A DNA stretch of 64,000 nt, from positions 124,001 through 188,000 of the forward strand of contig CAWIGL010000003.1 of NCBI GenBank assembly GCA_963835595.1, written 5' to 3'. How positions within the stretch are numbered: the first letter of the stretch is position 1; each line of letters opens with the position of its first letter. Below the pieces are notes generated by a model. It was not told where the DNA came from, did not search any database, and saw only the letters and a list, made by a program, of their open reading frames with translations. This document shows, one piece after another, positions 1 to 7,698 of this stretch. Position numbers and translations under genes: made by a program. This DNA comes from CAWEPK01 sp963835595 (GTDB taxonomy: Bacteria > Desulfobacterota > Syntrophorhabdia > Syntrophorhabdales > WCHB1-27).

Positions 1-1
1 G

Positions 2-97
2 GACACGGTGCATCCCCTGAACAGCCAGACCCGGCAGAGGATCGAGGCGACAGTGCTCAACGCGTATGAGAGGGAAATAGGAAAGATCCTCGTGTGA
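2..97 (+). CDS. spoVG: SpoVG family regulator, C-terminal end only
   Basis: The frame is open from the first bases of the window to a TGA at 95-97 and gives about 31 residues. These contain HPLNSQTRQRIEATVLNAYE, which matches the conserved SpoVG C-terminal motif (HPINS.TR..I...VL..Y). SpoVG proteins are small nucleic-acid-binding regulators of about 85-95 residues, so two thirds of the gene lies upstream of the window. The position just before prs is a common arrangement in deltaproteobacteria and Firmicutes. The call rests on one motif and on context; I see no competing family. Confidence 0.75.
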   Translation, partial: DTVHPLNSQTRQRIEATVLNAYEREIGKILV

Positions 98-375
98 CAG
101 GGGCGAAGACAAAGGACGGCGGAAGCGGCCCCGGCAGGGGCCGTGCGACGGGAGAGATAAAGGGAAAAAGCGATCCGTCGTTGGGGCGCCGAACGCCTGG
201 AATTGAAATGAGCCGCTCCTTGCTGCGACGGAAAAGGCGGTCTTAAGACAAACAGGCGATTATTGCGGGACGGTTTCAAGGGGCAGGACTTCGGGAATCC
301 CCATTTTAGAGGCGCGGATTCTCTCATCTCCTGCGCCCTTGTTGCGATAGGCTTTTGTGAGGAGGATGGGCTAAA
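98..375 (+). other. spoVG-prs intergenic region with a GC hairpin
   Basis: No gene is visible in this stretch. A perfect 7-bp stem, CGGCCCC at 126-132 and GGGGCCG at 137-143 with a 4-nt loop, could end or stabilise the spoVG transcript, but it is not followed by a T run. In some relatives ispE or tRNA-Gln lies here; I looked for a tRNA fold and did not find one. A good ribosome binding site (GAGGAGG, about 359-365) precedes prs. Confidence 0.4.
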
Positions 376-1317
376 GTGAACAAGTTGAGGATATTCACCG
401 GCAGGGCAAACAGCGAGCTTTCGCAAAGGATATGCGCGTACCTCGAAATCGAGCTGGGAAGGGCGAGCGTAGCGACGTTCAGCGACGGCGAGATCCAGGT
501 GGAGATCGAGGAGTCGGTGAGGGGTATGGACGTCTTTTTGATCCAGCCCACCTGCCCGCCGGTCAACGAGAACATCATGGAGCTGCTCGTCATGATCGAC
601 GCGCTCAAGCGCGCGTCGGTGGCGCGCATAAACGTCGTCATCCCCTACTACGGCTATGGTAGGCAGGACAGGAAGGTGGCGCCGAGGGCGCCCATCTCCG
701 CCAGGCTCGTGGCAGACCTGATAGAGGTGGCCGGCGCCACGAGGGTGCTCGCAATGGACCTCCACGTGGGCCAGATACAGGGCTTTTTCAACATACCCGT
801 CGACCACCTGTACGCGATGCCCGTTCAGCTCGATTACCTCTCCGGCATCGACGACAACATGGTCATCGTCTCCCCGGACGCGGGCGGCGTCGAGAGGGCG
901 CGGGAGTTCGCCAAGCGCATGAGGGAGGACACGTCGATCGCGATCATCGACAAGCGGAGAGAAAAGGCCAACGTTTCCAAGGTGATGCATATCGTCGGCG
1001 ACGTCAAGGGGAAGGTGGCCATCCTGCTCGACGACATGATCGACACAGGGGGCACGATAGTCCAGTCCGCCGAGGCCCTGATAAGGGACGGCGCGGTCCG
1101 GGTATATGCCTGCTGCACCCACGCGGTGCTCTCCGGCGCCGCAGTAGAGAGGCTCAATAAATCGCCCATATACGAGCTCGTGATAACGAATACGATCCCG
1201 CTGCGGGAGAAGGCGAAGCTCCTGGAGAAGGTAAGGGTTCTCGACGTTTCGCCCATCCTGGCGGAGGCCATCAGGCGCATCCACAACGACGCGTCGGTGA
1301 GCTCGCTGTTCGTATAA
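376..1317 (+). CDS. prs: Ribose-phosphate pyrophosphokinase
   Basis: Makes 5-phosphoribosyl 1-pyrophosphate from ribose 5-phosphate and ATP, the precursor for nucleotides, histidine and tryptophan; a cytosolic hexamer in the family. The 313-residue length is normal. The catalytic flexible-loop segment YYGYGRQDRK lies near residue 91, and the PRPP-binding loop ILLDDMIDTGGT spans about residues 216-227. The start is GTG at 376, supported by the upstream GAGGAGG. It is followed after 22 bp by rplY, the usual prs-ctc arrangement, so the two are probably co-transcribed. Confidence 0.97.
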   Translation: MNKLRIFTGRANSELSQRICAYLEIELGRASVATFSDGEIQVEIEESVRGMDVFLIQPTCPPVNENIMELLVMIDALKRASVARINVVIPYYGYGRQDRKVAPRAPISARLVADLIEVAGATRVLAMDLHVGQIQGFFNIPVDHLYAMPVQLDYLSGIDDNMVIVSPDAGGVERAREFAKRMREDTSIAIIDKRREKANVSKVMHIVGDVKGKVAILLDDMIDTGGTIVQSAEALIRDGAVRVYACCTHAVLSGAAVERLNKSPIYELVITNTIPLREKAKLLEKVRVLDVSPILAEAIRRIHNDASVSSLFV

Positions 1318-1339
1318 TGTAAGAAGGAGGTTTCGCATC

Positions 1340-1978
1340 ATGGAAGAAATACGCATACAGGCTGAGGTAAGGAATGGTAGAGGGAAGGGACGGGCGCGCA
1401 AGCTGAGGAAGGCGGGCGTCATCCCCGCCGTCGTCTACGGCAGGGACGTAGAGCCTCTCGCCCTTTCCATCTCATCGAAGGACTGGAGGCGGCTTGAGGC
1501 GCACGCCCGGAGCAACGCGGTCATCAAGATGGCGGTGAAAGGCGTGGAAGGCGGCGCGGAAAGGCCGGTGATGATAAAGAGCGTCCAGAAGCAGCCGGTA
1601 GACCACACGGTCCTCCACGTGGACTTTCTCCAGGTGTCGATGGAGAGGGTCGTCCAGGTCGAGGTGCCCATCCGCCTGACGGGCGATCCGGTCGGCCTCG
1701 TGAAGGGCGGCGTGATCGAGCAGCACCTGCGGGCGGTGATGGTCGAGAGCCTTCCCGGCCAGATACCGGAAAAGATCGACATAGACATATCGAACCTCGA
1801 CATCGGCGACTCGATTCACATACGCGAGATTTCCCTGCCGGGCATAAAGCTCCTCGACCACCCCGACGTGGCCGTTGTCGGCCTCACCCCGCCGGAGAAG
1901 GAAGAGGCGCCGGCGCCGGCGGCTGCGGCTGCGCCCGCCGAGGGAGAAGAGGCCGCTGCTGCGCCCAAGGAGGAATGA
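1340..1978 (+). CDS. rplY: 50S ribosomal protein bL25 (long CTC/TL5 form)
   Basis: Binds 5S rRNA in the large ribosomal subunit. At 212 residues it is the long, two-domain CTC form: an N-terminal 5S-binding beta barrel (about residues 1-95), then a TL5-type C-terminal domain to about residue 185. An Ala/Glu/Pro-rich low-complexity tail follows from about 188. An AAGGAGG site sits 7-14 nt before the ATG. Pth follows after 6 bp, so prs, rplY and pth look like one translation unit. Confidence 0.95.
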   Translation: MEEIRIQAEVRNGRGKGRARKLRKAGVIPAVVYGRDVEPLALSISSKDWRRLEAHARSNAVIKMAVKGVEGGAERPVMIKSVQKQPVDHTVLHVDFLQVSMERVVQVEVPIRLTGDPVGLVKGGVIEQHLRAVMVESLPGQIPEKIDIDISNLDIGDSIHIREISLPGIKLLDHPDVAVVGLTPPEKEEAPAPAAAAAPAEGEEAAAAPKEE

Positions 1979-1984
1979 CATTTT

Positions 1985-2534
1985 TTGTTCCTCATTTGCG
2001 GGCTTGGCAATAAGGGGGCGGCTTACAGGGGCACAAGGCACAACATAGGATACCTCGTCCTCGACAGGTTTTCGGCGCTGCGCTCCGTCCCCATCTCGCG
2101 GAAAGTCGCGGGGTGCGCAGTCGGCGAGGGCGACGGCGTCATCCTCGCCAAGCCTGATACCTTCATGAACCTCTCAGGCGGCCCCGTCTCCGCGCTCATG
2201 CGAAAAAAAGGGGTCGCCCCTGACCACCTCCTCGTTGTCCACGACGACCTCGATATGGAGCTTCGCGCGGATGCGCATCAGGTGGGACGGGGGCGACGGC
2301 GGCCACAAGGGCGTGCGCTCCATCGCGGAGGCGCTCCATACGCCCTTTTTTTACCGCATAAAGATCGGCATCGGGAGGGACCCCGTAATGACGCCCGAGG
2401 ACTACGTCCTCTCCCGCTTCGTACCCGGCGAGAGGGCCGCCCTTTCGGAAGGCGTGGAAAGGGCCGCGGAGGCCATCGGCGTCTTTCTGGCCGACGGCAT
2501 GGAAAAGGCGATGAGCCTGTTCAACAGGCAGTAA
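1985..2534 (+). CDS. pth: Peptidyl-tRNA hydrolase, interrupted by a single-base frameshift
   Basis: Releases peptides from peptidyl-tRNA dropped by ribosomes; essential in most bacteria. The first frame (TTG start at 1985) carries GLGNKG, the catalytic-His motif TRHNIG and the Asp motif HDDLDMEL. It then goes out of frame at 2258-2265. The second frame resumes with RMRIRWDGGDGGHKGVRSI and ends in NRQ at 2534. Omitting one base in GAGCTTC restores one continuous protein of about 182 residues, the normal Pth length. Either the gene is broken or, more likely, the consensus carries an extra base. The conserved Asn, His and Asp are all present. Confidence 0.9.
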
Positions 2535-2543
2535 GGAGGGGCA

Positions 2544-3632
2544 ATGGGCTTTTCCTGCGGCATCATCGGCCTGCCCAATTCAGGCAAATCGACCATATTC
2601 AACGCCCTGACCGCCCTCGCCGTCGCCGCCCAGCCGTACCCGTTCTGCACGATAGAGCCGAACGTCGGGATCGTCCCCGTGCCTGACGAGCGGCTTGCCG
2701 CCCTGGCCCGGCTGACGGGGCCTGAAAAGGTTACGCCTACGACGATTGAGTTCATCGACATCGCGGGCCTCGTCAAGGACGCCCACAAGGGCGAGGGCCT
2801 CGGCAACAGGTTCCTGGGACAGATCAGGGAGGTCGATGCGGTCGCCCACGTAGTCAGGTGCTTCGAGGGCGGCAGCGTGCCCCACGTCTACGAGACGATA
2901 GACCCCGTAAGGGACGCGGAGGTCGTCGAGACGGAGACGATCATCGCGGACCTCGCGGTAGTCGAGGAACGGATCGAGAAGATCGACCGCCTCGCCAGGG
3001 TGTCGAAGGAGAAACACGAGGACGAGCGCGCCGTGCTTGAGGCTGCGCAGGCGGCGCTTTCGGCAGGCCGCTTCATCGACTCAAGCCCCATGACGCCCGA
3101 AGAGCGGGAGATCCTGCGCTCCTTCAGCCTGATATGCGCCAAGCCGTTATTCTATATCGCCAATATCGACGAAAAAGACGTGGGGCAGGAGGCGCCCGCC
3201 GCCATCGGCCGGCTCGCGGCAGCCAAGGGGCGAAGGGCCGTCCCCATCTGCGGGAAACTGGAGGCGGAGCTTGCCTGCCTGCCGCCGGAAGAACGGGCCG
3301 GCTTCATGGAGATGTACGGCATGACGGAGGTCGGGATAGAGCGGATTATCAGGGTGGGCTACGATATCCTCGACCTGGTCACGTTCTACACTGTAGTCGG
3401 CAAGGAGCTGCGGGCGTGGACCGTGAAAAAGGAGACGCCCGTCGTAAAGGCGGCGGGCAGGATACACTCCGACATGGAGCGGGGATTCATCAGGGCGGAG
3501 GTCATCCCTTACGCCGACTTCGTGCGCGTCGGCTCCGAGCACGCGGCCAGGGAGAAAGGTCTGGCTAGAATCGAGGGAAAAGAATATATTGTGCAGGATG
3601 GGGATATACTGCACATACGGTTCAACGTATAG
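2544..3632 (+). CDS. ychF: Redox-regulated ATPase YchF (OBG family)
   Basis: A universally conserved OBG-family P-loop protein that prefers ATP over GTP and associates with ribosomes; involved in translation and oxidative stress. At 362 residues it has the family length. The Walker A motif GLPNSGKST lies at residues 9-17, followed by the DIAGLVKDAHKGEGLGNRFL switch region. The NKxD specificity motif is replaced by a NIDE form typical of YchF, and a TGS domain ends the protein (ADFVRVGSEHAAREKG, EGKEYIVQDGDILHIRFNV). ATG at 2544 has a strong AAGGAGGGG site. It lies 9 bp after pth, the classic pth-ychF pair. Confidence 0.96.
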   Translation: MGFSCGIIGLPNSGKSTIFNALTALAVAAQPYPFCTIEPNVGIVPVPDERLAALARLTGPEKVTPTTIEFIDIAGLVKDAHKGEGLGNRFLGQIREVDAVAHVVRCFEGGSVPHVYETIDPVRDAEVVETETIIADLAVVEERIEKIDRLARVSKEKHEDERAVLEAAQAALSAGRFIDSSPMTPEEREILRSFSLICAKPLFYIANIDEKDVGQEAPAAIGRLAAAKGRRAVPICGKLEAELACLPPEERAGFMEMYGMTEVGIERIIRVGYDILDLVTFYTVVGKELRAWTVKKETPVVKAAGRIHSDMERGFIRAEVIPYADFVRVGSEHAAREKGLARIEGKEYIVQDGDILHIRFNV

Positions 3633-3720
3633 CCGCACCGTGGTAGAATCGAAAGGTCCGGCCTAAAGCGCTTTTCCGGCCGTCCGATAATAAAGCATCG
3701 AGAGGGAGCGAAAAAAGAAG

Positions 3721-5025
3721 ATGTTCGATGAACGGGTGGGCAGGGAGCCGCTGGATTTCACGGTAGAAAAGCTGGGGCCGGGCGAGATCGCGTCGCCGTT
3801 CGTCACCGAGAGATACGTTGAGGACAGTCGGCGCGTGCTCTACCACGGCGACCCTGCGGATTTAAAGCGCTTTTTCGATGCGGGGCTTGAGCCGCCCGCA
3901 ATGGAGGCGGCAGGGCCGAGGCAGAAGATATTCTTCGACCCCGCCGGGCTGAAATGCGGCATCCTCACCTGCGGCGGCCTCTGTCCGGGGATCAACGATG
4001 TCATCCGCTCGACGGTCCTCAGCCTTTACCACCACTACGGTGTGGCCGAGGTCTACGGATTCATCAACGGCTACGAAGGGCTTACCTCCCATTACGGCCA
4101 CGAGCCCCTAAGGCTGACCCCGAGCGGCGTTGCAGACATCAACCGGCTCGGCGGCACGATCCTTGGCTCCTCCCGCGGTCCCCAGGACATCGGCGAGATG
4201 GTGGACACCCTGGAGCGGATGGGCATCGACATCCTGTTCACGATAGGGGGCGACGGCACGTTGAAGGGGGCCGGCGCCATCAGCGGGGAGATCAGGCGCA
4301 GGGGGCTGCGAAAGGCAGTCATCGGCATACCGAAGACGATCGACAACGACATCTCCTACATAGACCGCTCCTTCGGCTTCTTCACTGCCGGGGCGGAGGC
4401 GAGGAAGGCGGTCATCGCTGCCCACAACGAGGCGCGGGGGTACCGCAATGGGGTGGCCCTGGTGAAGCTCATGGGACGCGAAGCGGGCTTCATCGCCGCC
4501 TACGCGGCGATTACGGCGAGCGAGGTCAATTTTTGCCTCATCCCTGAGATACCCTTCACGGTCGAGGCCTTTCTCGACGCCCTGAAAGAGCGGCTCCGCA
4601 GCAGGGGCCACGCTGTCGTGCTCATCGCCGAGGGGGCAGGCCGGAACATCATGGCGGGCGAGGAGGAGCGGGACGCCTCCGGGAACGTGCGCTACGGCGA
4701 CGTCGGGATCGTTCTGCGGGACCGGATCAAGAGGCATTTCAATGATGCAGGGATGGAGCTGAACCTGAAGTACATCGACCCGAGCTACACGATCAGGAGC
4801 GTCCTTGCGGAGGCGGACGATTCAGGCTTCTGCCTTCTCCTCGGGTTTCAGGCAGTCCACGCGGGCATGAGCGGACGGACGAACATGGTCGTGGGCCACT
4901 GGCGGAACCAGTTTACCCACGTGCCCATCCCGCTGGCGATATCGCGGCGCAAGAAGATCGAGGAGCACGGATGGGTCTGGGAAAACGTACTCGCCCTCAC
5001 CGGGCAACCGAGGAACATGCTGTAA
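3721..5025 (+). CDS. 6-phosphofructokinase, plant/trypanosome-like clade
   Basis: Phosphorylates fructose 6-phosphate at C1 (glycolysis; the reverse direction is possible if PPi is used). In the 434-residue protein GGLCPGINDVIRS begins the donor loop, GGDGT lies at residues 176-180 and GIPKTIDNDI at 202-211. The pairing of Gly at the first selectivity position with Lys at the second (GGDG plus PKTIDND) is the combination found in ATP-dependent plant and trypanosomatid enzymes. Classic bacterial ATP-PFKs have PGTIDND, and PPi-PFKs have GGDD. ATP use is therefore the better guess but is not proven. A long N-terminal extension of about 75 residues precedes the catalytic core. Confidence 0.92.
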   Translation: MFDERVGREPLDFTVEKLGPGEIASPFVTERYVEDSRRVLYHGDPADLKRFFDAGLEPPAMEAAGPRQKIFFDPAGLKCGILTCGGLCPGINDVIRSTVLSLYHHYGVAEVYGFINGYEGLTSHYGHEPLRLTPSGVADINRLGGTILGSSRGPQDIGEMVDTLERMGIDILFTIGGDGTLKGAGAISGEIRRRGLRKAVIGIPKTIDNDISYIDRSFGFFTAGAEARKAVIAAHNEARGYRNGVALVKLMGREAGFIAAYAAITASEVNFCLIPEIPFTVEAFLDALKERLRSRGHAVVLIAEGAGRNIMAGEEERDASGNVRYGDVGIVLRDRIKRHFNDAGMELNLKYIDPSYTIRSVLAEADDSGFCLLLGFQAVHAGMSGRTNMVVGHWRNQFTHVPIPLAISRRKKIEEHGWVWENVLALTGQPRNML

Positions 5026-5055
5026 CCCGCCGACATTACAGCGTTATCCCCTTTG

Positions 5056-5388
5056 TCACCTGATGACCAACTGGTGTATGAGCGCGGCGACGCCCCAGGC
5101 GGCGAAGCTCGCCAGGAGCGTAACGGTCAAAGAGCGCTGCCACCTGAAGCATAGGAACGCCACGAGGTAGAAAATGATGCTGGGAAGAATGCCCCAGAGG
5201 GCGCCTTTCGAGAAGACCTGCATGACCCGCGTCTCGCCCCCGCTCTCGATGTAGACCCATACGAGGACGAGGGCGCCGGCCAGCGGCATAGTGGCGATCA
5301 GTCCGCCCGCTGCGGGAAGCCTCTTCGCCGCGGCGGTAGCGGCGAAGATGATGACGAGGCTGAGAAGCGCTTTCAGGACGATTTGCAT
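5056..5388 (-). CDS. DUF3147-like small inner-membrane protein
   Basis: About 110 residues with four predicted hydrophobic segments (LKALLSLVIIFAAT, GLIATMPLAGALVLVWVY, ALWGILPSIIFYLVAFLCF and TVTLLASFAAWGVAALIH), ending in a short basic tail. The pattern resembles the DUF3147 family of polytopic inner-membrane proteins of unknown function. I chose the internal ATG at 5388 over the TTG at 5397; neither has a clear ribosome site. It points away from the convergent pfk gene and stands alone. Confidence 0.7.
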   Translation of the reverse strand: MQIVLKALLSLVIIFAATAAAKRLPAAGGLIATMPLAGALVLVWVYIESGGETRVMQVFSKGALWGILPSIIFYLVAFLCFRWQRSLTVTLLASFAAWGVAALIHQLVIR

Positions 5389-5545
5389 CGAAGGCAATCC
5401 GTTTTGACAAATTACCCTTACGGCGCTCTTTTGTCAACCGGGCAGGCAGCCTGCGCAGGAGGGGTACGGCGGCATTTGTGCTTAAGCTCGGCATGACTCG
5501 TCATCATCGATGTGTTATCATATCTCTTATGAAGAGGAGGCTTAT

Positions 5546-5752
5546 ATGAGTACTGCGGAGGCAACATCGGAAGTGTTCATGACAGCTTTTAGGGCGCTGC
5601 CTAAGAAGGCGAGGGAGGCAGTACTTGAGAAAATGCTCGGAGACAAGGAATTTCGTGAGGACCTGATAGACGCGGCAATCATCGAGCAGCGCCGAAAGGA
5701 GCCGTCCCGTCCCCTGGAGGCATATCTTTCAGGCAGACGCAAGAAAGGCTGA
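5546..5752 (+). CDS. Small antitoxin-like protein without an intact partner
   Basis: 68 residues from ATG 5546, with a good GAGGAGG site 6-12 nt upstream. The protein is charged and mostly helical (FRALPKKAREAVLEKMLGD, FREDLIDAAIIEQRRKE) and ends in a Pro/Arg-rich tail with the segment PLEAYLSGRRKKG. Size and composition resemble antitoxins paired with RelE/ParE-type toxins. Only about 20 codons of a possible partner follow. I do not recognise a specific family. Confidence 0.5.
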   Translation: MSTAEATSEVFMTAFRALPKKAREAVLEKMLGDKEFREDLIDAAIIEQRRKEPSRPLEAYLSGRRKKG

Positions 5753-5754
5753 AA

Positions 5755-5817
5755 ATGACGTATGCAGTCTGCCTGGCCCCCTTTCTCACACCTCCATCAA
5801 ATCCTTACCCGCTATGA
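5755..5817 (+). pseudogene. Possible remnant of a RelE/ParE-type toxin start
   Basis: Two bases after the antitoxin-like gene an ATG opens MTYAVCLAP, which resembles the beta-strand start of RelE/ParE toxins (MTY.V...P). The frame then changes character and stops after 20 codons, and the sequence becomes the 3' end of the convergent metallo-hydrolase gene (ends 5786). This could be a truncated toxin or a coincidence; the resemblance covers only nine residues. Confidence 0.25.
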
Positions 5818-6784
5818 TCCTGCCTTTGAAGCTTGCCATTACTGGGTCAATCCACATATCGTCCGTTATGGACGCGTCGTCGGACGGGACGAAGTGGGTG
5901 AGGACGAGAGTCTTCACGCCCGCCCTCTTTGCGACGAGCCCCAGGTCCTCGCGCGTCGTATGGCTGTCCACTATGTGGCGGACGAGCCTGTCCGCGTTGG
6001 GGACGCGGGCCATCAGCCGGGATAGGGCCTGCCTGTTGATGACCTCGTGGACGAGCACGTCTGCGCCTTCGGCAAGCCTGATGAGGCCGTCGCAGGGGGT
6101 CGTGTCGCCGGAGAAGACTATCGAGCGGCCGCGCGTGTCGAAGCGGTAGGCGTATGAAGGGACGACCGGCGGGTGATGCACGAGGGCAGCCGTCACCTTC
6201 ACATTTTCGTCCTCCATAACGAGGCCCTCTTTTGCGATCTCGTGGGGCGTGACCATCGGGACGAGGGGAGGCCGGCCCTCGTCGGGTATCCTGATGTCGA
6301 TATCGTACTTGTTCGTCTCGAAGAAGGACCTGGTAATGCCCGCGAGGGGCGGAGGGCCCCAGGAGTCTATCCTGCCCTTGAAGCCGCTCGCCCAGGCGTT
6401 GTAGATGAGCGCCCCGTATTCCAGGTTGTGGTCGGAATGGTGATGGGTGATGAAAATGTGCCTGAGTCCCTTGAGGGGGATGTCCGCCATGACGAGCTGC
6501 CTGCTCACTCCGCCGCCGCAATCGACTACGTAGTACGCCTTATCGACGACAATGACCAGGGAAGCCTGGTTGCGGAGCTTGTTGGGCCTCGGACCGCCGC
6601 CTGTGCCGAGGAGGATAATGCGCGTCCCGCCGCCCCCGCTGCTCCCGGCTCCGCGAGCACCCGGCCCCGCTGCCTCGTCCTTATTGCCGCCTGCGGCCTT
6701 GCCTACCGGCAGCACCCCTGCCGCCGTGACGCCGAGCGACGCAGCGATAAATTGACGCCTCGACATGCCGTCTTTCTTTTTCAT
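5786..6784 (-). CDS. Tat-exported MBL-fold metallo-hydrolase (ribonuclease Z-like)
   Basis: 332 residues with a twin-arginine leader (SRRQFIAASLGVTAAGVL, residues 8-25), then a Gly/Ala-rich linker to about 53 and a metallo-beta-lactamase domain. HHHSDH at residues 114-119 is the HxHxDH metal site. Further metal ligands are likely in the GDTTPCDG segment and the final HFVP segment. The overall pattern (LGTGGGPRPNK start, THHHSDHN) is that of RNase Z/arylsulfatase-type phosphodiesterases, but export argues for a periplasmic substrate, which I cannot name. It is the last gene on the minus strand after the queH group, separated by 66 bp. Confidence 0.82.
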   Translation of the reverse strand: MKKKDGMSRRQFIAASLGVTAAGVLPVGKAAGGNKDEAAGPGARGAGSSGGGGTRIILLGTGGGPRPNKLRNQASLVIVVDKAYYVVDCGGGVSRQLVMADIPLKGLRHIFITHHHSDHNLEYGALIYNAWASGFKGRIDSWGPPPLAGITRSFFETNKYDIDIRIPDEGRPPLVPMVTPHEIAKEGLVMEDENVKVTAALVHHPPVVPSYAYRFDTRGRSIVFSGDTTPCDGLIRLAEGADVLVHEVINRQALSRLMARVPNADRLVRHIVDSHTTREDLGLVAKRAGVKTLVLTHFVPSDDASITDDMWIDPVMASFKGRIIAGKDLMEV

Positions 6785-6850
6785 CGGACCCCCCTTTTTT
6801 TTGCAGCTTCTTCGTTTTCTTAGATTATGCCGGAATGCGTATGAGCTTGT

Positions 6851-7063
6851 CTACTTCCGAAAGATCCAGAAGATGAGCGAGAGGACGATGCTTATGATGA
6901 TGCTCGTCGTGATGGGGAAGTAGAAGGTGAAGTTCTCCCTTTTCACGAGGATGTCGCCGGGCAGCCGGCCTATGAAAGGAATTTTATGGGCGAGGATGAG
7001 GACCACCCCGATGAGGATGATGACCGCGCCCAGAATGACGAGCATCTTGCCGAGGGCGGGCAT
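6851..7063 (-). CDS. DUF2905 two-helix membrane protein
   Basis: 70 residues with two membrane segments (GKMLVILGAVIILIGVVLIL and YFPITTSIIISIVLSLIFWIF) separated by the conserved loop IPFIGRLPGDILVKRENFTF, the hallmark of DUF2905. Function is unknown. The ATG overlaps the queH stop in a 4-bp ATGA, so the two are translationally coupled. A second ATG one codon upstream (7066) is possible. Confidence 0.88.
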   Translation of the reverse strand: MPALGKMLVILGAVIILIGVVLILAHKIPFIGRLPGDILVKRENFTFYFPITTSIIISIVLSLIFWIFRK

Positions 7064-7686
7064 CATCGCTTTCGGCTGCCTCCGGCCGCCTGATCTGCGG
7101 TTTTGTTTGCCGTCTTGTCAGCCGCCTTTCCGCTTCCCTTCGCCTTCGGGCCGAACCGCTCGTACTCGCTGAAGATGCAGCCGCAGTAAGCCTGCCGGTA
7201 GACGCCGAGCCTGGCCGCCTCGTCCCGGCCCTCCCTCCAGCCCTGCCTGAAGTCGCGGTAAAGGAAGGGGAGGCCGTAACGGGCGGACAGCTCGCCTCCG
7301 ATCTCCGCTATGGCATCATGCCTTTGGTAGATGCTGTAAAGGAGCGTCGTCGTTACCGCGTCCATCTTCAGGCCGGCCGCCTTCTCGAAAGCGGCCGTCA
7401 GGCGCATCCTGTAGCACGCGAGGCAGCGGTCCTTGCCTGCCGCGAGGGCCGCCCGAAGGAAGGCGTCCAGGTTGTACGCGTCGTCCGTAATCAAAGGCAG
7501 GAGGGCGACCCGGCTGTACTGCACGAGCGCCTCCTGCCTTTTTCTGAACTCCGTATACGGGTGGATGTTGGGGTTGTGGAAAAAGCCCGTCACGTCGGCC
7601 CCTTCTGCCCGGAGCGCAGCCAGCGTATAGACCGTGCACGGCGCGCAGCAGATGTGGAGCAGGACCTTCACCCCTTCATCCCCCAT
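7063..7686 (-). CDS. queH: Epoxyqueuosine reductase, QueH type
   Basis: Reduces epoxyqueuosine to queuosine in the tRNA wobble position; the non-homologous replacement for QueG. The 207-residue protein has the HICCAPC motif at residues 11-17, DRCLACYRMRL in the middle and YCGCIFSEYE near the end. These supply the cysteines for the iron-sulfur cluster and the extra Fe site. A Lys/Ala-rich tail follows. The start at 7686 has only a weak site; a GTG six codons later (V6) is an alternative. It lies 12 bp after ppdK and overlaps the DUF2905 gene by 4 bp. Confidence 0.92.
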   Translation of the reverse strand: MGDEGVKVLLHICCAPCTVYTLAALRAEGADVTGFFHNPNIHPYTEFRKRQEALVQYSRVALLPLITDDAYNLDAFLRAALAAGKDRCLACYRMRLTAAFEKAAGLKMDAVTTTLLYSIYQRHDAIAEIGGELSARYGLPFLYRDFRQGWREGRDEAARLGVYRQAYCGCIFSEYERFGPKAKGSGKAADKTANKTADQAAGGSRKR

Positions 7687-7698
7687 CTCTTTTCATTT

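Noticed and set aside
98..375. A tRNA-Gln or ispE gene between spoVG and prs
   Set aside because: I looked for cloverleaf arms and a GHMP kinase frame; neither is present.
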